Assembly: GCA_963837515.1 (NCBI GenBank)
Contig: CAWINT010000011.1
Coordinates: 1-64,000, forward strand
DNA length: 64,000 nucleotides
Direction of reading: 5' to 3'
Origin: RYN-230 sp963837515
GTDB lineage: Bacteria; Actinomycetota; Actinomycetes; Streptosporangiales; Streptosporangiaceae
In this document: positions 22,946-31,077 of the stretch, piece after piece
Position numbering within the stretch: the first letter of the stretch is position 1
Layout: every line of letters starts with the position of its first letter
Made by a program: the position numbers and the translations under genes
The notes under the pieces: generated by a model
The model's input: the letters and a program-made list of their open reading frames with translations, nothing else
Databases searched by the model: none
Told to the model about the DNA's origin: nothing

Positions 22946-24589
22946 TCAGCGGTCACCGGCGCGGTGCTGATCACGAAGTTTGAAACGCTGCAGTTTCCCG
23001 GTGGCGCTGCGCGGAAGGTCGGCCAGGAACTCGACGGCGCGCGGGTACTTGTACGGCGCGATCCGCTGTTTCACGAAGTTCTGGAGCTCGGCCGCCAGCG
23101 CGTCGTCCCCGGTGATGCCCGGACGAAGGACGACGAACGCCTTGATGCGCTGCCCGCGTTCGTCGTCGGGGACGCCGACGACACAGCACTCCAGCACGGC
23201 GCCATGCACGGCCAGGGCTTCCTCGACTTCCGGGCCGGCGATGTTGTAGCCGGAGGAGACGATCATGTCGTCGTTGCGCGCCAGGTACCGGAAATATCCC
23301 TCCTCATCCGCGACGAAGGTGTCCCCGGTGATGTTCCAGCCGTGCTGCACGTACCTCCCCTGCCGGTCATCGGCGAGGTACCGGCAGCCGGTCGGCCCCT
23401 TCACCGCGAGGCGCCCGGGGGTGCCGGGCGGCAACGGCTCTCCGCGTTCGTCGAGCACCGCGGCCCGGTACCCGGGCACGGCCCGCCCGGTGGCGCCGGG
23501 CCTGATGTCACCGTCGGCGGCGGAGACGAAGATGTGCAGCATCTCGGTCGAGCCGATACCGTCGATCAGGCACAGACCGGTCGCCTCGTGCACGCCCCGC
23601 CAGGTCGCCTCGGGCAGGTGCTCGCCCGCCGACACCGCCCGCCGCAGCTTCGCCAGTGCCGCGGCTCGATTCGAGCGGAGCATGGCGCGATAGGCCGTCG
23701 GGGCGGTGAAGCAGACAGAGACGTTGCTGGCCTCGATGGCGTCGGCCAGTTCCTCCGGCGTCGCCTTCTCGATCAGCAGGGTGGCCGCACCGGCCCGCAG
23801 CGGGAACAACAGCAGGCCGCCCAGGCCGAAGGTGAACGCCAGCGGTGGGGTTCCGGTGAAGATGTCGTCGGGCTGTGGCTTCAGGACGTGCCGGGAGAAC
23901 GTATCGGTCACCGCGAGCACGTCGCGATGGAAGTGCATGGTGGCCTTCGGCCGTCCCGTGGTGCCTGAGGTGAAGGCCAGCAGCGCGACGTCGTCCGCGG
24001 CAGTGTCGACTGCGGCGAACCCGCCTGGCGCCGCCCGCATCCGCGCCGTCAGGTCATCCGGCCCCGCTGTCCCATAGGTGACCACGGGTACGCCGCTGAG
24101 ATCCGCCGCGACCAGCTCATCCGCGAACCGCGCGTCGGTTATGGCGAGGTTGACCGCGCTGATCTCCGCGATCGTGGCGAGTTCCGACGCGCGCAGCAAG
24201 GGCATCGTGGTGACCGCGACGGCACCGGCCTTCATGACCGCGAGCCAGCAGGCAGCCAGTACCGGGTTGTTCGGGCCGCGCAGCAACACGCGGTGACCAG
24301 GGACGACACCGAGCTGCTCGGTGAGCACCCAGGCGATGCGATCGACCTCGCCGCGCAACTGGCCGTAGGTCCAGGTTTCGCCGCCCGGCGTGAGCAGGCA
24401 CCGGCGGTCCGCCCCTAGCCGGCCGATCACCGCGTCGAGGAGTTCGGCGCCGCAGTTCACCCGCTGCGGATAGTGGAGCTCGGGCAGCTCCCTGGTGAAA
24501 TCCGGCCATGACTGCCGGGGCGGCAGGTGGTCCCGGCAGAAGGTGTCGGCATGTGCGGACGGGCTGAGCCCTCGATCCACGAGCGTCAT
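22946..24589 (-). CDS. Aryl-CoA ligase (2-aminobenzoate/benzoate-CoA ligase family)
   Basis: A 547-residue acyl-adenylate-forming enzyme. LLAFTSGTTGRPKATMHFHR (P-loop, near residue 203) is the A3 motif, GIGSTEMLHIF the A5, and WNITGDTFVADEEGYFRYLARNDD the A7/A8 region; the final SATGKLQRFKLRD supplies the catalytic Lys. The N-terminus (ADTFCRDHLPPRQSWPDF) is like that of 2-aminobenzoate-CoA and benzoate-CoA ligases. It would activate the aromatic acid as the first pathway step. ATG 24589 lies only about 10-15 bp from a promoter-like ATAATA, so the transcript may be leaderless. It is divergent from paaX. Confidence 0.88.
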   Translation of the reverse strand: MTLVDRGLSPSAHADTFCRDHLPPRQSWPDFTRELPELHYPQRVNCGAELLDAVIGRLGADRRCLLTPGGETWTYGQLRGEVDRIAWVLTEQLGVVPGHRVLLRGPNNPVLAACWLAVMKAGAVAVTTMPLLRASELATIAEISAVNLAITDARFADELVAADLSGVPVVTYGTAGPDDLTARMRAAPGGFAAVDTAADDVALLAFTSGTTGRPKATMHFHRDVLAVTDTFSRHVLKPQPDDIFTGTPPLAFTFGLGGLLLFPLRAGAATLLIEKATPEELADAIEASNVSVCFTAPTAYRAMLRSNRAAALAKLRRAVSAGEHLPEATWRGVHEATGLCLIDGIGSTEMLHIFVSAADGDIRPGATGRAVPGYRAAVLDERGEPLPPGTPGRLAVKGPTGCRYLADDRQGRYVQHGWNITGDTFVADEEGYFRYLARNDDMIVSSGYNIAGPEVEEALAVHGAVLECCVVGVPDDERGQRIKAFVVLRPGITGDDALAAELQNFVKQRIAPYKYPRAVEFLADLPRSATGKLQRFKLRDQHRAGDR

Positions 24590-24658
24590 AGACCAAGTAT
24601 TATCTCTTCGTGACGATAGTCAATAGCGCGCTAGAGAGAGCAGCCAGCCGTTCCCGAA
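24590..24658. promoter_or_regulatory. Divergent promoter region of the aryl-CoA pathway, with short palindrome
   Basis: On the minus strand TTGACT (24623-24618) is followed about 15 bp on by TAATAC, a promoter-like pair for the ligase gene. A perfect TGAC-GATA-GTCA palindrome (24611-24622) overlaps the -35 element and is a plausible PaaX or pathway-regulator site. Its GATA core and the nearby ATAATA recall the operator-like palindrome at 28698-28712. All roles are inferred. Confidence 0.4.
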
Positions 24659-25528
24659 GTGGCAGCGGTTAAGGTGACTCGCGTGCCCATTGACTTGGAG
24701 GAGAATGCGCGCGGGCAGCCGCGCGCGCTCATCGTGACCGTATACGGCCTTTACGCTCGCGAAGCGGGCGGCTGGCTGAGCGTCGCTGCGCTGATCCAGC
24801 TGCTGGCGCAGTGCGGCGTGGACGAGCCGGCCGTGCGTTCGTCGATCTTCCGGCTCAAGCGGCGGGGGCTGCTGACAGCGGCAAAGGTCAGTGGCGCCGC
24901 CGGGTACGAGCTGTCCGCCACCGCTCGCGTGATCCTGGACGAGGGCGACCGCCGCATCTTCGAACGTCGCCGCGCGCGGGCCGGCGAGGGCTGGCTGGTC
25001 GTGGTGTTCAGCGTGCCGGAGTCCGAGCGGGACAAGCGTCACCAGCTACGCTCCCGGCTCTCCTGGCTCGGGTTCGGAACGGTGTCGGCCGGCGTCTGGA
25101 TCGCGCCAGCTCATCTGCTCGAAGCGGCCCGGGGCACCCTCGTGCGGCAGGGGCTGGAGCCGTACATCGAGCTGTTCCAGTCCGATCACCTTGGCTTCGC
25201 CAGCACTGCCGACCGGGTGCGGGAATGGTGGGATCTCGACCGCCTGCACGAGCTGTACGGCTCGTTCCTGAGCCGCCACGGGCCGGTCCTCGCGAGTTAC
25301 CGGCGGCGGCGCCATATCGACAGCGCGCGCGCGTTCGCCGACTATGTCAGCGCCCTCACCGACTGGCGCCAGCTGCCGTATCTGGAGCCTGGGCTTCCGT
25401 TGGAGGTGCTCCCGCCCGGCTGGATCGGCATCCGTGCCGCGGACACGTTCTTCGAGCTGCGCCGGCGGCTGGCCGGACCGGCCCACGACTTCGTCGAGCC
25501 GCTGCTCAAGCAGTCCGGCGACGGCTAA
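24659..25528 (+). CDS. PaaX-family transcriptional repressor
   Basis: Up to 289 residues. PaaX N-terminal winged helix (ALIVTVYGLYAREAGGWLSV, VRSSIFRLKRRGLLTAAK), central domain (GWLVVVFSVPESERDKRHQLRSRL, SWLGFGTVSAGVWIAP) and C-terminal domain (SLTDWRQLPYLEPGLPLEVLPPGW-like region) are all visible. PaaX proteins sense aryl-CoA thioesters and repress aromatic degradation genes. Its place divergent from the aryl-CoA ligase makes it the likely pathway regulator. In-frame GTG codons at 24674 and 24683 are alternative starts; residues before GQPRALIVTVYG are not needed for the fold. Confidence 0.9.
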   Translation: MAAVKVTRVPIDLEENARGQPRALIVTVYGLYAREAGGWLSVAALIQLLAQCGVDEPAVRSSIFRLKRRGLLTAAKVSGAAGYELSATARVILDEGDRRIFERRRARAGEGWLVVVFSVPESERDKRHQLRSRLSWLGFGTVSAGVWIAPAHLLEAARGTLVRQGLEPYIELFQSDHLGFASTADRVREWWDLDRLHELYGSFLSRHGPVLASYRRRRHIDSARAFADYVSALTDWRQLPYLEPGLPLEVLPPGWIGIRAADTFFELRRRLAGPAHDFVEPLLKQSGDG

Positions 25529-25548
25529 CGACGCCCCCGGCCCGGGCG

Positions 25549-25941
25549 TCACACTACGGCGAAACCCTGCAGCTCGACGAGCGCCTCGGCATCCCACAGG
25601 CGCGCCACGCCGATGCCTGCCATGGCGGGATAGTCCCGGCCGACCAAGCGGCGCCACACCCGTCCTATCGCACGGGCGTTCGCCTGGTAGTCCTCCATGT
25701 CCGTCACGTAGACGGTGAGACTCGCCAGCTGGCCCGGTTCGCCGCCCGCGGCCCGCAGGGCGGCCAGCAGGTTGGCCAGGGCCAGCTCGAACTGCGCAAC
25801 GACGCCCGCGCCGACGATCCGTCCGGTCTGGTCGAGCGCGGTCTGCCCGGCCAGGAACACGGTCGTCCCGGATCCGATGACCGCGTGGGAGAACCCCCGT
25901 GGCTCGGCCAGCTCCGGCGGATTTCTCCGTTCGAGGCTCAC
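25549..25941 (-). CDS. RidA/Rid-family deaminase
   Basis: About 130 residues. YjgF/RidA fold: FSHAVIGSGTTVFLAGQTALDQTGRI, ELALANLLAALRAAGG, LTVYVTDMEDYQANARAIGRV and a C-terminal LVELQGFAVV. RidA proteins hydrolyse reactive enamines and imines to ketones plus ammonia. Within this cluster the likely substrate is the enamine formed after ring reduction of 2-aminobenzoyl-CoA, which would argue for an amino-aromatic substrate. The GTG at 25941 overlaps the SDR stop by 4 bp, so it is translationally coupled and last in the operon. It converges on paaX with 20 bp between stops. Confidence 0.85.
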   Translation of the reverse strand: MSLERRNPPELAEPRGFSHAVIGSGTTVFLAGQTALDQTGRIVGAGVVAQFELALANLLAALRAAGGEPGQLASLTVYVTDMEDYQANARAIGRVWRRLVGRDYPAMAGIGVARLWDAEALVELQGFAVV

Positions 25942-26708
25942 GGCACCGTGCCTCCGTCCACATTGATCGCCTGCCCCGTCAGCGCGCTGTTGCTGACGCA
26001 GAACCACACTGCCCCGGCCACCTCGGCGGGCGCGATCAGGCGGCCGATCGGCTGCTTGCGTTCCAGCGCTTCCCGGGCCTGTTCGGGGCTGCGCCCGGAC
26101 GAGGCCACGATGTTCGCGATCGTCTGCTCCGTCATCGCCGTGTCCACATAACCGGGACACACGGCGTTGACCGTCACGCCGGTCCGGGCGAGCTCGGCCG
26201 CCACCGAGCGGACCAGGCCCAGTACCCCGTGCTTGCTCGCGGTGTACGCAGCGAGGTAGGGCGCGCCGATGTGGGCCGCGCTGGACGCCAGCACGACGAT
26301 CCGCCCCCAGCCCGCTTCCCTCATGGACGGGACCGCGCGCCGGACGAAACGGAACGGCGCGGTCAGGTTCAGATCCAGCATCCGCTGCCAGTCGGCATCG
26401 GTCGTGCGCTCCAGCCGGGCCGAGTGGCCCGCACCGGCATTCGCAACCAGGACGTTGACCGCGCCCCACATCCGTTCGATCTCGGTGTACAGGCGATCGG
26501 CCGAGCCGGGCTCGGTGACGTCGGCGGGCAGCGCCACGGCCGGCCCGGAGCAGCCGCCCGCGGTCTGCTCGAGTTGCGCGCGATCCCGCGCCACCAGCGC
26601 GACACGGAACCCCTCTCGGCTCAGCCGCTGGGCGATCGCGCGGCCGATGCCCCGCCCCGCCCCGGTGACAAGTGCGATCTGTTCGGTGCCGTTCACCGGC
26701 CCTCCCAT
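25938..26708 (-). CDS. SDR-family NAD(P)-dependent dehydrogenase
   Basis: Up to 256 residues, classical short-chain dehydrogenase: LVTGAGRGIGRAIAQRL (cofactor), NVLVANAGAG (NAG), VLASSAAHIGAPYLAAYTASKHG (Ser, YxxxK) and NAVCPGYVDTAMTE. In context it should act as the 3-hydroxyacyl-CoA dehydrogenase step of ring beta-oxidation. A GTG at 26696 is an alternative start 4 codons in. It overlaps the hydratase gene upstream and RidA downstream. Confidence 0.88.
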   Translation of the reverse strand: MGGPVNGTEQIALVTGAGRGIGRAIAQRLSREGFRVALVARDRAQLEQTAGGCSGPAVALPADVTEPGSADRLYTEIERMWGAVNVLVANAGAGHSARLERTTDADWQRMLDLNLTAPFRFVRRAVPSMREAGWGRIVVLASSAAHIGAPYLAAYTASKHGVLGLVRSVAAELARTGVTVNAVCPGYVDTAMTEQTIANIVASSGRSPEQAREALERKQPIGRLIAPAEVAGAVWFCVSNSALTGQAINVDGGTVP

Positions 26709-27523
26709 CGCGGGGCGCGGCGCTCGTTGAAGGCAGCGTGGAACTCCGCGTGGTCACGCGTGGTCATGAGCAGCGCCTGAGTCATCGCATCGAGCTCCAT
26801 CGACGACGCCAGCGACATGTCCAGTTCGGCGGTGAGCAGCGACTTCGTTTGCGCGAGCGCGAGCGTCGGACCATCGGCGAGCGTCCGGGCGAGATCAGTG
26901 ACGGCCGCGTCCAGCTCGTCGTCGGGTACCATGCGCGACACCAGGCCGTACCGGTCCGCGGTGGCCGCGTCGATCGTATTTCCGAGCATCAGCAGCTCGG
27001 TGGCCCGGCCGAAGCCGACGACGCGCGGCAGCAGGTACGCCGCCCCCATGTCACCGCCGGAGAGCCCCACCTTGGTGAACAGGAACGCGAAGCGCCCGGA
27101 CGTGCTGACGACCCGGAAGTCGGAAGCGAGCGCTACGACGGCGCCGGCGCCGGCCGCGATCCCGTGAATCGCCGTAATGATCGGGATTGGGCACTCCCGC
27201 ATGGCACGGATCACCGCACTGGTCATCTTCGTGAACCGCATAAGGTCACGCGGCTCCATCTTGATCAGCTCGCCGATGATCTCGTTGACATCGCCGCCGC
27301 CGCAGAACCCCTTGCCCGCACCGCGAATGACCAGTACCCGCACATCCTGGTGGTGCGGCAGCTCGCCGAGCAGGTCACGCAGATCGGCGTAGCTTTCGAA
27401 CGTCAGTGGATTGAGCTTCTCCGGACGGTCGAGCGTCACCGTCGCTACGCCGTCAGCCGTCACGAACTTGAAGTGCTGCCAGTGTGCGGTGAGTCGCTGG
27501 GACGCATGGAAGCGATACGTCAT
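26693..27523 (-). CDS. Enoyl-CoA hydratase/isomerase family protein
   Basis: A 276-residue crotonase. VATVTLDRPEKLNPLTFES opens the fold; VLVIRGAGKGFCGGGDVNEI is the first oxyanion segment; AIHGIAAGAGAVVALASDFRV the second, with its conserved GAG. LSGGDMGAAYLLPRVVG follows, where many hydratases carry the catalytic Glu; here Asp/Gly stand in that loop, so ring-opening hydrolase or isomerase activity is also possible. It lies in the middle of the aryl-CoA operon with 4-16 bp overlaps on both sides. Confidence 0.85.
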   Translation of the reverse strand: MTYRFHASQRLTAHWQHFKFVTADGVATVTLDRPEKLNPLTFESYADLRDLLGELPHHQDVRVLVIRGAGKGFCGGGDVNEIIGELIKMEPRDLMRFTKMTSAVIRAMRECPIPIITAIHGIAAGAGAVVALASDFRVVSTSGRFAFLFTKVGLSGGDMGAAYLLPRVVGFGRATELLMLGNTIDAATADRYGLVSRMVPDDELDAAVTDLARTLADGPTLALAQTKSLLTAELDMSLASSMELDAMTQALLMTTRDHAEFHAAFNERRAPRWEGR

Positions 27524-28677
27524 CGGGTGTAATCCCTGCCGATCAGATTGCGGGCAATGATGGATCTCTGGACTTCGGACGCACCCTCGTAGATACGCAG
27601 CGAGCGCACGTCGCGATACAGGTGCTCGAGCAGGTGCCCCCGCCGCAGGGCCACCGCGCCGTGCAGCTGAACACAGCCATCGATGATCCGCTGCGCAGCC
27701 TCGGTGGCGTACAGTTTGGCCATCGCCGACCGCCGGCTCTGCAGCCCCGGCTCCCGGCCTTCGTCGTAGGCCGAGGCCGCGGCGTAGACCAGCAGCCGGG
27801 CCGCCTCAAGCTCCACCGCCATGTCGGCGATCCGGTGCGCCACCGCCTGCTGGCTCGCCAGCGGCGCCCCGTAAACCCTGCGTTCACGCACGTGAGCGAT
27901 CGTCACGTCCAGCGCCGCCTGGGCCATTCCCACGGCGAACGCACCGACGCTCGGCCGGAACAGGTCGAGCGTGCGCATGGCCACGACGAACCCGCGATCG
28001 ACCTCACCGAGCACCGCATCCGCGCCGACCCGGACACCGTCGAAAACCAGGCGGCCGATCGGGTGCGGGGAGATCATCTCCAGCGGCTCCCCGGACAGTC
28101 CCGCGCTCTCACCCGGGACGGCGAACGCGGTGACACCCCGCGCACCGGCGTCCGGTGTGGTGCGCGCGAAAACCGTGTAGATATCGGCGTCCGGCGCGTT
28201 CGAGATCCACAGCTTCTCTCCCGTCAGGACCCACTGGGCGCCCTCCCGCTCGGCCCGCAGTTGCAGCGCGGCGGCGTCCGATCCCGCGTCCGGTTCCGTC
28301 AGGGCGAACGCCGCAACCGCCGCACCGGAGATCACCCTGGGCAGCCAGCGCTGCACCAGTTGCTGAGAACCGGACTGCAAGATCGGGTAACTGCCGAGCC
28401 CCTGCAATGCGAGCGCGGTCTCTGCCTCGTTGTTGACCTGTGCGATCGCCTCGCGCAGGAGGCACAACTGCATCGCTGCCGCGTCTCGCGGCGCCTCACC
28501 CGGGTGTCCACCGAACAGTCCGCGGAGCAGGCCGAGCTCACCCATCGTCCGGATCATCGCCCGGTCAACGCGACCGGACGCGGCCGCCTCCCGGGCGAGC
28601 TTGCCGACGCTTACTTCGCGCACCCAGCGCAGGTACTCCTGCTGGTCGTCGCTCAGCCGGAAGCTAGTCACCCACAC
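27520..28677 (-). CDS. Acyl-CoA dehydrogenase
   Basis: About 385 residues. Flavin-binding and catalytic regions are canonical: VAAFALTEPDAGSDAAALQL, WVLTGEKLWISNAPDADI, FRPSVGAFAVGMAQAALDV, and the C-terminal YRDVRSLRIYEGASEVQRSIIARNLIG. The base position in this last block is the Glu of YEGASE. It would oxidise the ring-derived acyl-CoA. It is the first gene of the acd-ech-sdr-ridA operon, which runs toward paaX. GTG codons at 28677 and 28671 are both possible; the AAAGGGG site fits 28671 better. Confidence 0.9.
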   Translation of the reverse strand: MWVTSFRLSDDQQEYLRWVREVSVGKLAREAAASGRVDRAMIRTMGELGLLRGLFGGHPGEAPRDAAAMQLCLLREAIAQVNNEAETALALQGLGSYPILQSGSQQLVQRWLPRVISGAAVAAFALTEPDAGSDAAALQLRAEREGAQWVLTGEKLWISNAPDADIYTVFARTTPDAGARGVTAFAVPGESAGLSGEPLEMISPHPIGRLVFDGVRVGADAVLGEVDRGFVVAMRTLDLFRPSVGAFAVGMAQAALDVTIAHVRERRVYGAPLASQQAVAHRIADMAVELEAARLLVYAAASAYDEGREPGLQSRRSAMAKLYATEAAQRIIDGCVQLHGAVALRRGHLLEHLYRDVRSLRIYEGASEVQRSIIARNLIGRDYTR

Positions 28678-28697
28678 CCCTTTCCTGGCCAGGTGAC

Positions 28698-28712
28698 CCC
28701 GATAATATCGGG
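28698..28712. promoter_or_regulatory. Operator-like palindrome upstream of the acyl-CoA dehydrogenase operon
   Basis: Perfect 7-bp arms CCCGATA and TATCGGG around a single A, 21 bp upstream of the operon start codon. Position would let a repressor block the promoter. PaaX encoded 4 kb away, or an unlinked TetR-type protein, are candidates. The GATAATA core is also seen in the ligase/paaX intergenic region. Confidence 0.45.
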
Positions 28713-28976
28713 ACAGTGACGCCCGTCAAGGATCCACAATGGACTGCGGCAGCTTCCGGCGCGGCCGGAGCGAGTCCGTGGTGACCGGGCCTGGCGGATG
28801 CTTGATCGGCGCCGCGCCGGGTAATCCGCGGCCGGCGACCCAACGCTCAGCCGCGGGCCCGCGATCACCCTCGCGTACACGGCGAGGTCCGGTATGCTCA
28901 CGCCCGGTGGTGGAGGGGGCGTGCACACCGTCGCCAGTTGTGGCCGACCGCCGATGCCGTGGCCGAGGAGAGTGGA

Positions 28977-30266
28977 GTGCTAGAGCCGCAGAGCACGGCG
29001 CTGTTCATCCTGCTGATGGTGGTGTTCTGCGCGCTGGTCGGCTGGCTGGCGCTGGCCCGGCAGCCGGTGTTCCGCGTCTTCGCCGGGTGCCTGGCCTTCG
29101 TGCCCGCGATGCTCTTCGGGGTGGCGGCGGTCAACAAGTACTACGACTATTACCAGACGTGGACGGCGGTGGCGGCCGACCTGGGCGGCCAGGGGACCAG
29201 CCAGGTCGCGGCGGCCACGGCGGTGAACCGCGCCTCGGCCCGGCAGATCAGCGCCATGCTGGGCGGCCGGATCAACGAGCAGAACGCTGCGGCGCGCGGC
29301 CAGACGCTCCGCCTCACCGTGCCGGGGAAGATCAGCCAGCTGCGCCGGACGGTCTACGTCTACCTGCCCCCGCAGTACTTCCGCGCTGGCTACAGCCGTT
29401 ACCGGTTCCCGGTCATCGAGTTGCTGAACGGGTACCCCGGCACCCCGGCAGACTGGGTCAACGTGGTGGGCATCACCTCCGCCTACCAGGCGCTGCTGGC
29501 CGACGGGGCGGTCAAGCCCGCCGTCCTGCTCATGCCGGACCCCAACGGGGCCCGGCGGACCTCGCTGCAGTGCCTGAACGTGGTGGGCGGCCCGCAGGAT
29601 GCCACGTACCTGGCCCTCGACCTGCCGGCCTACCTGCCGCACCTGCTGCGGGTGCAGCCCCCCGGCCGGGCCTGGGGCGTCGGCGGCTACTCCGAGGGCG
29701 GGTACTGCGCCGCCAACCTGGCCCTGGTGTACCGGCTCCGGTACGGTGCGGCCGGGGTGCTCAGCGGCTACTTCACGCCGGACCGGGACCAGCTGGGGAA
29801 CCCCCCGCAGCGGGTCGCCCCGTTCGGTGGCAGCGCGGCCCTGCGCCGCACGAACACCCCGCAGCGGCGGGTCGGCGACCTGCCGGTCAGCGCCACGATC
29901 CCGCCGTTCTGGCTCGGGGTGGGCGGCAAGGATCCGGCGGGGCTGCGGCAAGCGCGGCGGTTCCAGCAGGTGCTGCTGGCCCGCCAGCCCACCGTCCGGC
30001 TCGACGTGGTCCCCGGCGGGGGCCACACCATGGCCACCTGGCGTGACCTGGTGCCGCCCATGCTGGAGTGGATGACCCCGCAGCTGCAGCAGGCGGCGCT
30101 GCACCCGGAGCCGGTCAAGCCGCACCGAACTCCTCCACCCGCCTCGACGGCCGGCAGTGGCGTGAGCACCCGCCCCGCGGGCGGGCCGTCCCCCCGCCTG
30201 CCAGGCCGGGCGGGGGCCAGGCTGTCCCGCCGGCCGTCAGCCCGCAAGCCCCCCGCCGCGATCTGA
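28977..30266 (+). CDS. Membrane-anchored alpha/beta-hydrolase, esterase D / mycolyltransferase-like
   Basis: About 429 residues. Two N-terminal membrane helices (LFILLMVVFCALVGWLALA and VFAGCLAFVPAMLFGVAAV) are followed by a catalytic domain from about residue 100: RTVYVYLPPQYF, FPVIELLNGYPGTPADW, VGGYSEGGYCAANLAL (nucleophile elbow G-x-S-x-G) and VPGGGHTMATW (catalytic His). The fold matches the actinomycete esterase family related to Ag85 mycolyltransferases. GTG 28977 with a GAGGAGAGTGG site is preferred to the longer frame. The basic Pro/Arg tail is non-conserved and overlaps the convergent gene by 30 bp. Substrate unknown; extracellular or membrane ester. Confidence 0.83.
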   Translation: MLEPQSTALFILLMVVFCALVGWLALARQPVFRVFAGCLAFVPAMLFGVAAVNKYYDYYQTWTAVAADLGGQGTSQVAAATAVNRASARQISAMLGGRINEQNAAARGQTLRLTVPGKISQLRRTVYVYLPPQYFRAGYSRYRFPVIELLNGYPGTPADWVNVVGITSAYQALLADGAVKPAVLLMPDPNGARRTSLQCLNVVGGPQDATYLALDLPAYLPHLLRVQPPGRAWGVGGYSEGGYCAANLALVYRLRYGAAGVLSGYFTPDRDQLGNPPQRVAPFGGSAALRRTNTPQRRVGDLPVSATIPPFWLGVGGKDPAGLRQARRFQQVLLARQPTVRLDVVPGGGHTMATWRDLVPPMLEWMTPQLQQAALHPEPVKPHRTPPPASTAGSGVSTRPAGGPSPRLPGRAGARLSRRPSARKPPAAI

Positions 30267-30746
30267 CCTGCGGCGGGAGTGCTTCGGCCGGTGTGGCGCG
30301 GTGGGTGCGGCCACCGGGTGCCACCGCCTGTCCCGCGGCTGGCTGTCCCGCAGGTAGGCGTCCGGGGCGGCGGAGTCGTCCAGCGGCGCCGCGGTCTCCA
30401 GCCCGACCGCGTCCAGGGCGGTGGCGCCCGGCGCGGGCTGCGCGGGCTCGCCCGTGTCGAGGTCGAGAACCCGGGCATGCAGCACCGACCGCTGGTGCAG
30501 GGCGGCGCCGAGCGCCCGGTGCAGGCCATCCTCCAGGTACAGCTCCCCGCGCCACTGAACCACGTGCGGGAACAGGTCCCCGTAGAAGGTGGACTCCTTG
30601 GACAGCAGCAGCCGGAGATCGAGCACGGCCTTGGTGGTGATCAGCTGGTCGAGCCGGACCGGCCGCGGCGGCACCTGGGCCCACTCCCGCGTCGTGCGGG
30701 CGTGGTCCGGATAGGGCCGCTCGTCCCCGACCTGCTTGAAGATCAC
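30237..30746 (-). CDS. Conserved actinomycete protein with ParB-like DGxHR motif
   Basis: A 169-residue protein. The first 95 residues are a compact conserved unit: MIFKQVGDERPYPDHARTTR, VRLDQLITTKAVLDLRLLLS, FYGDLFPHVVQWRGELYLED, then GLHRALGAAL. The LED-GLHRA element resembles the DG-HR substrate loop of ParB/sulfiredoxin-fold proteins. I recognise it as a common actinomycete hypothetical but know no function. The last 70 residues are low complexity and probably unstructured. A stand-alone gene. Confidence 0.72.
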   Translation of the reverse strand: MIFKQVGDERPYPDHARTTREWAQVPPRPVRLDQLITTKAVLDLRLLLSKESTFYGDLFPHVVQWRGELYLEDGLHRALGAALHQRSVLHARVLDLDTGEPAQPAPGATALDAVGLETAAPLDDSAAPDAYLRDSQPRDRRWHPVAAPTAPHRPKHSRRRSDRGGGLAG

Positions 30747-31077
30747 AGCCCGAGTCTAGTTGAGTGCCGCCCGCGACGCCGGTCGCTGCACATCGCGGCC
30801 CCGTCCCGGGCAGGAGGCCGGCCGCGGGCACCTATCGCGTGGCGTCCCCGACAGCTACCGCGTGGCATCCCTAGCGGGCGGCGCCGCGCGGCTCAGCTGA
30901 CCGCATAGCTGTCCACCGCCCGCTCCAGCAGCCCGGCGCAGCGCGCCCAGCCGGCCGCCAGCTCGCCACGGCCACGGGCCCCAGGCGGCCGGTCCGCGGC
31001 GCTGACTCGCGCCGCGGACCGGCCTTTTCCCGGGGTCAGCGGCGCCGTGGCACCGCGGGCCCACCCTCCCGGCTGGG
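30747..31077. other. Gene-free interval with a possible coding remnant
   Basis: No complete gene. On the minus strand about 30900-30990 reads RGELAAGWARCAGLLERAVD followed by SYAVS and a stop, which has helical-protein character and could be the C-terminal scrap of a lost gene. A strong hairpin lies at 30985-31026. Confidence 0.4.
30985..31026. terminator. Strong hairpin, terminator of the LysM gene
   Basis: Arms of 16 bp (30987-31002 and 31009-31024) pair perfectly around a 6-nt loop TGACTC. The hairpin is 54 bp past the stop of the minus-strand LysM gene. On the plus side it is followed by TTTT, so it could also stop transcription in the other direction. Confidence 0.75.
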
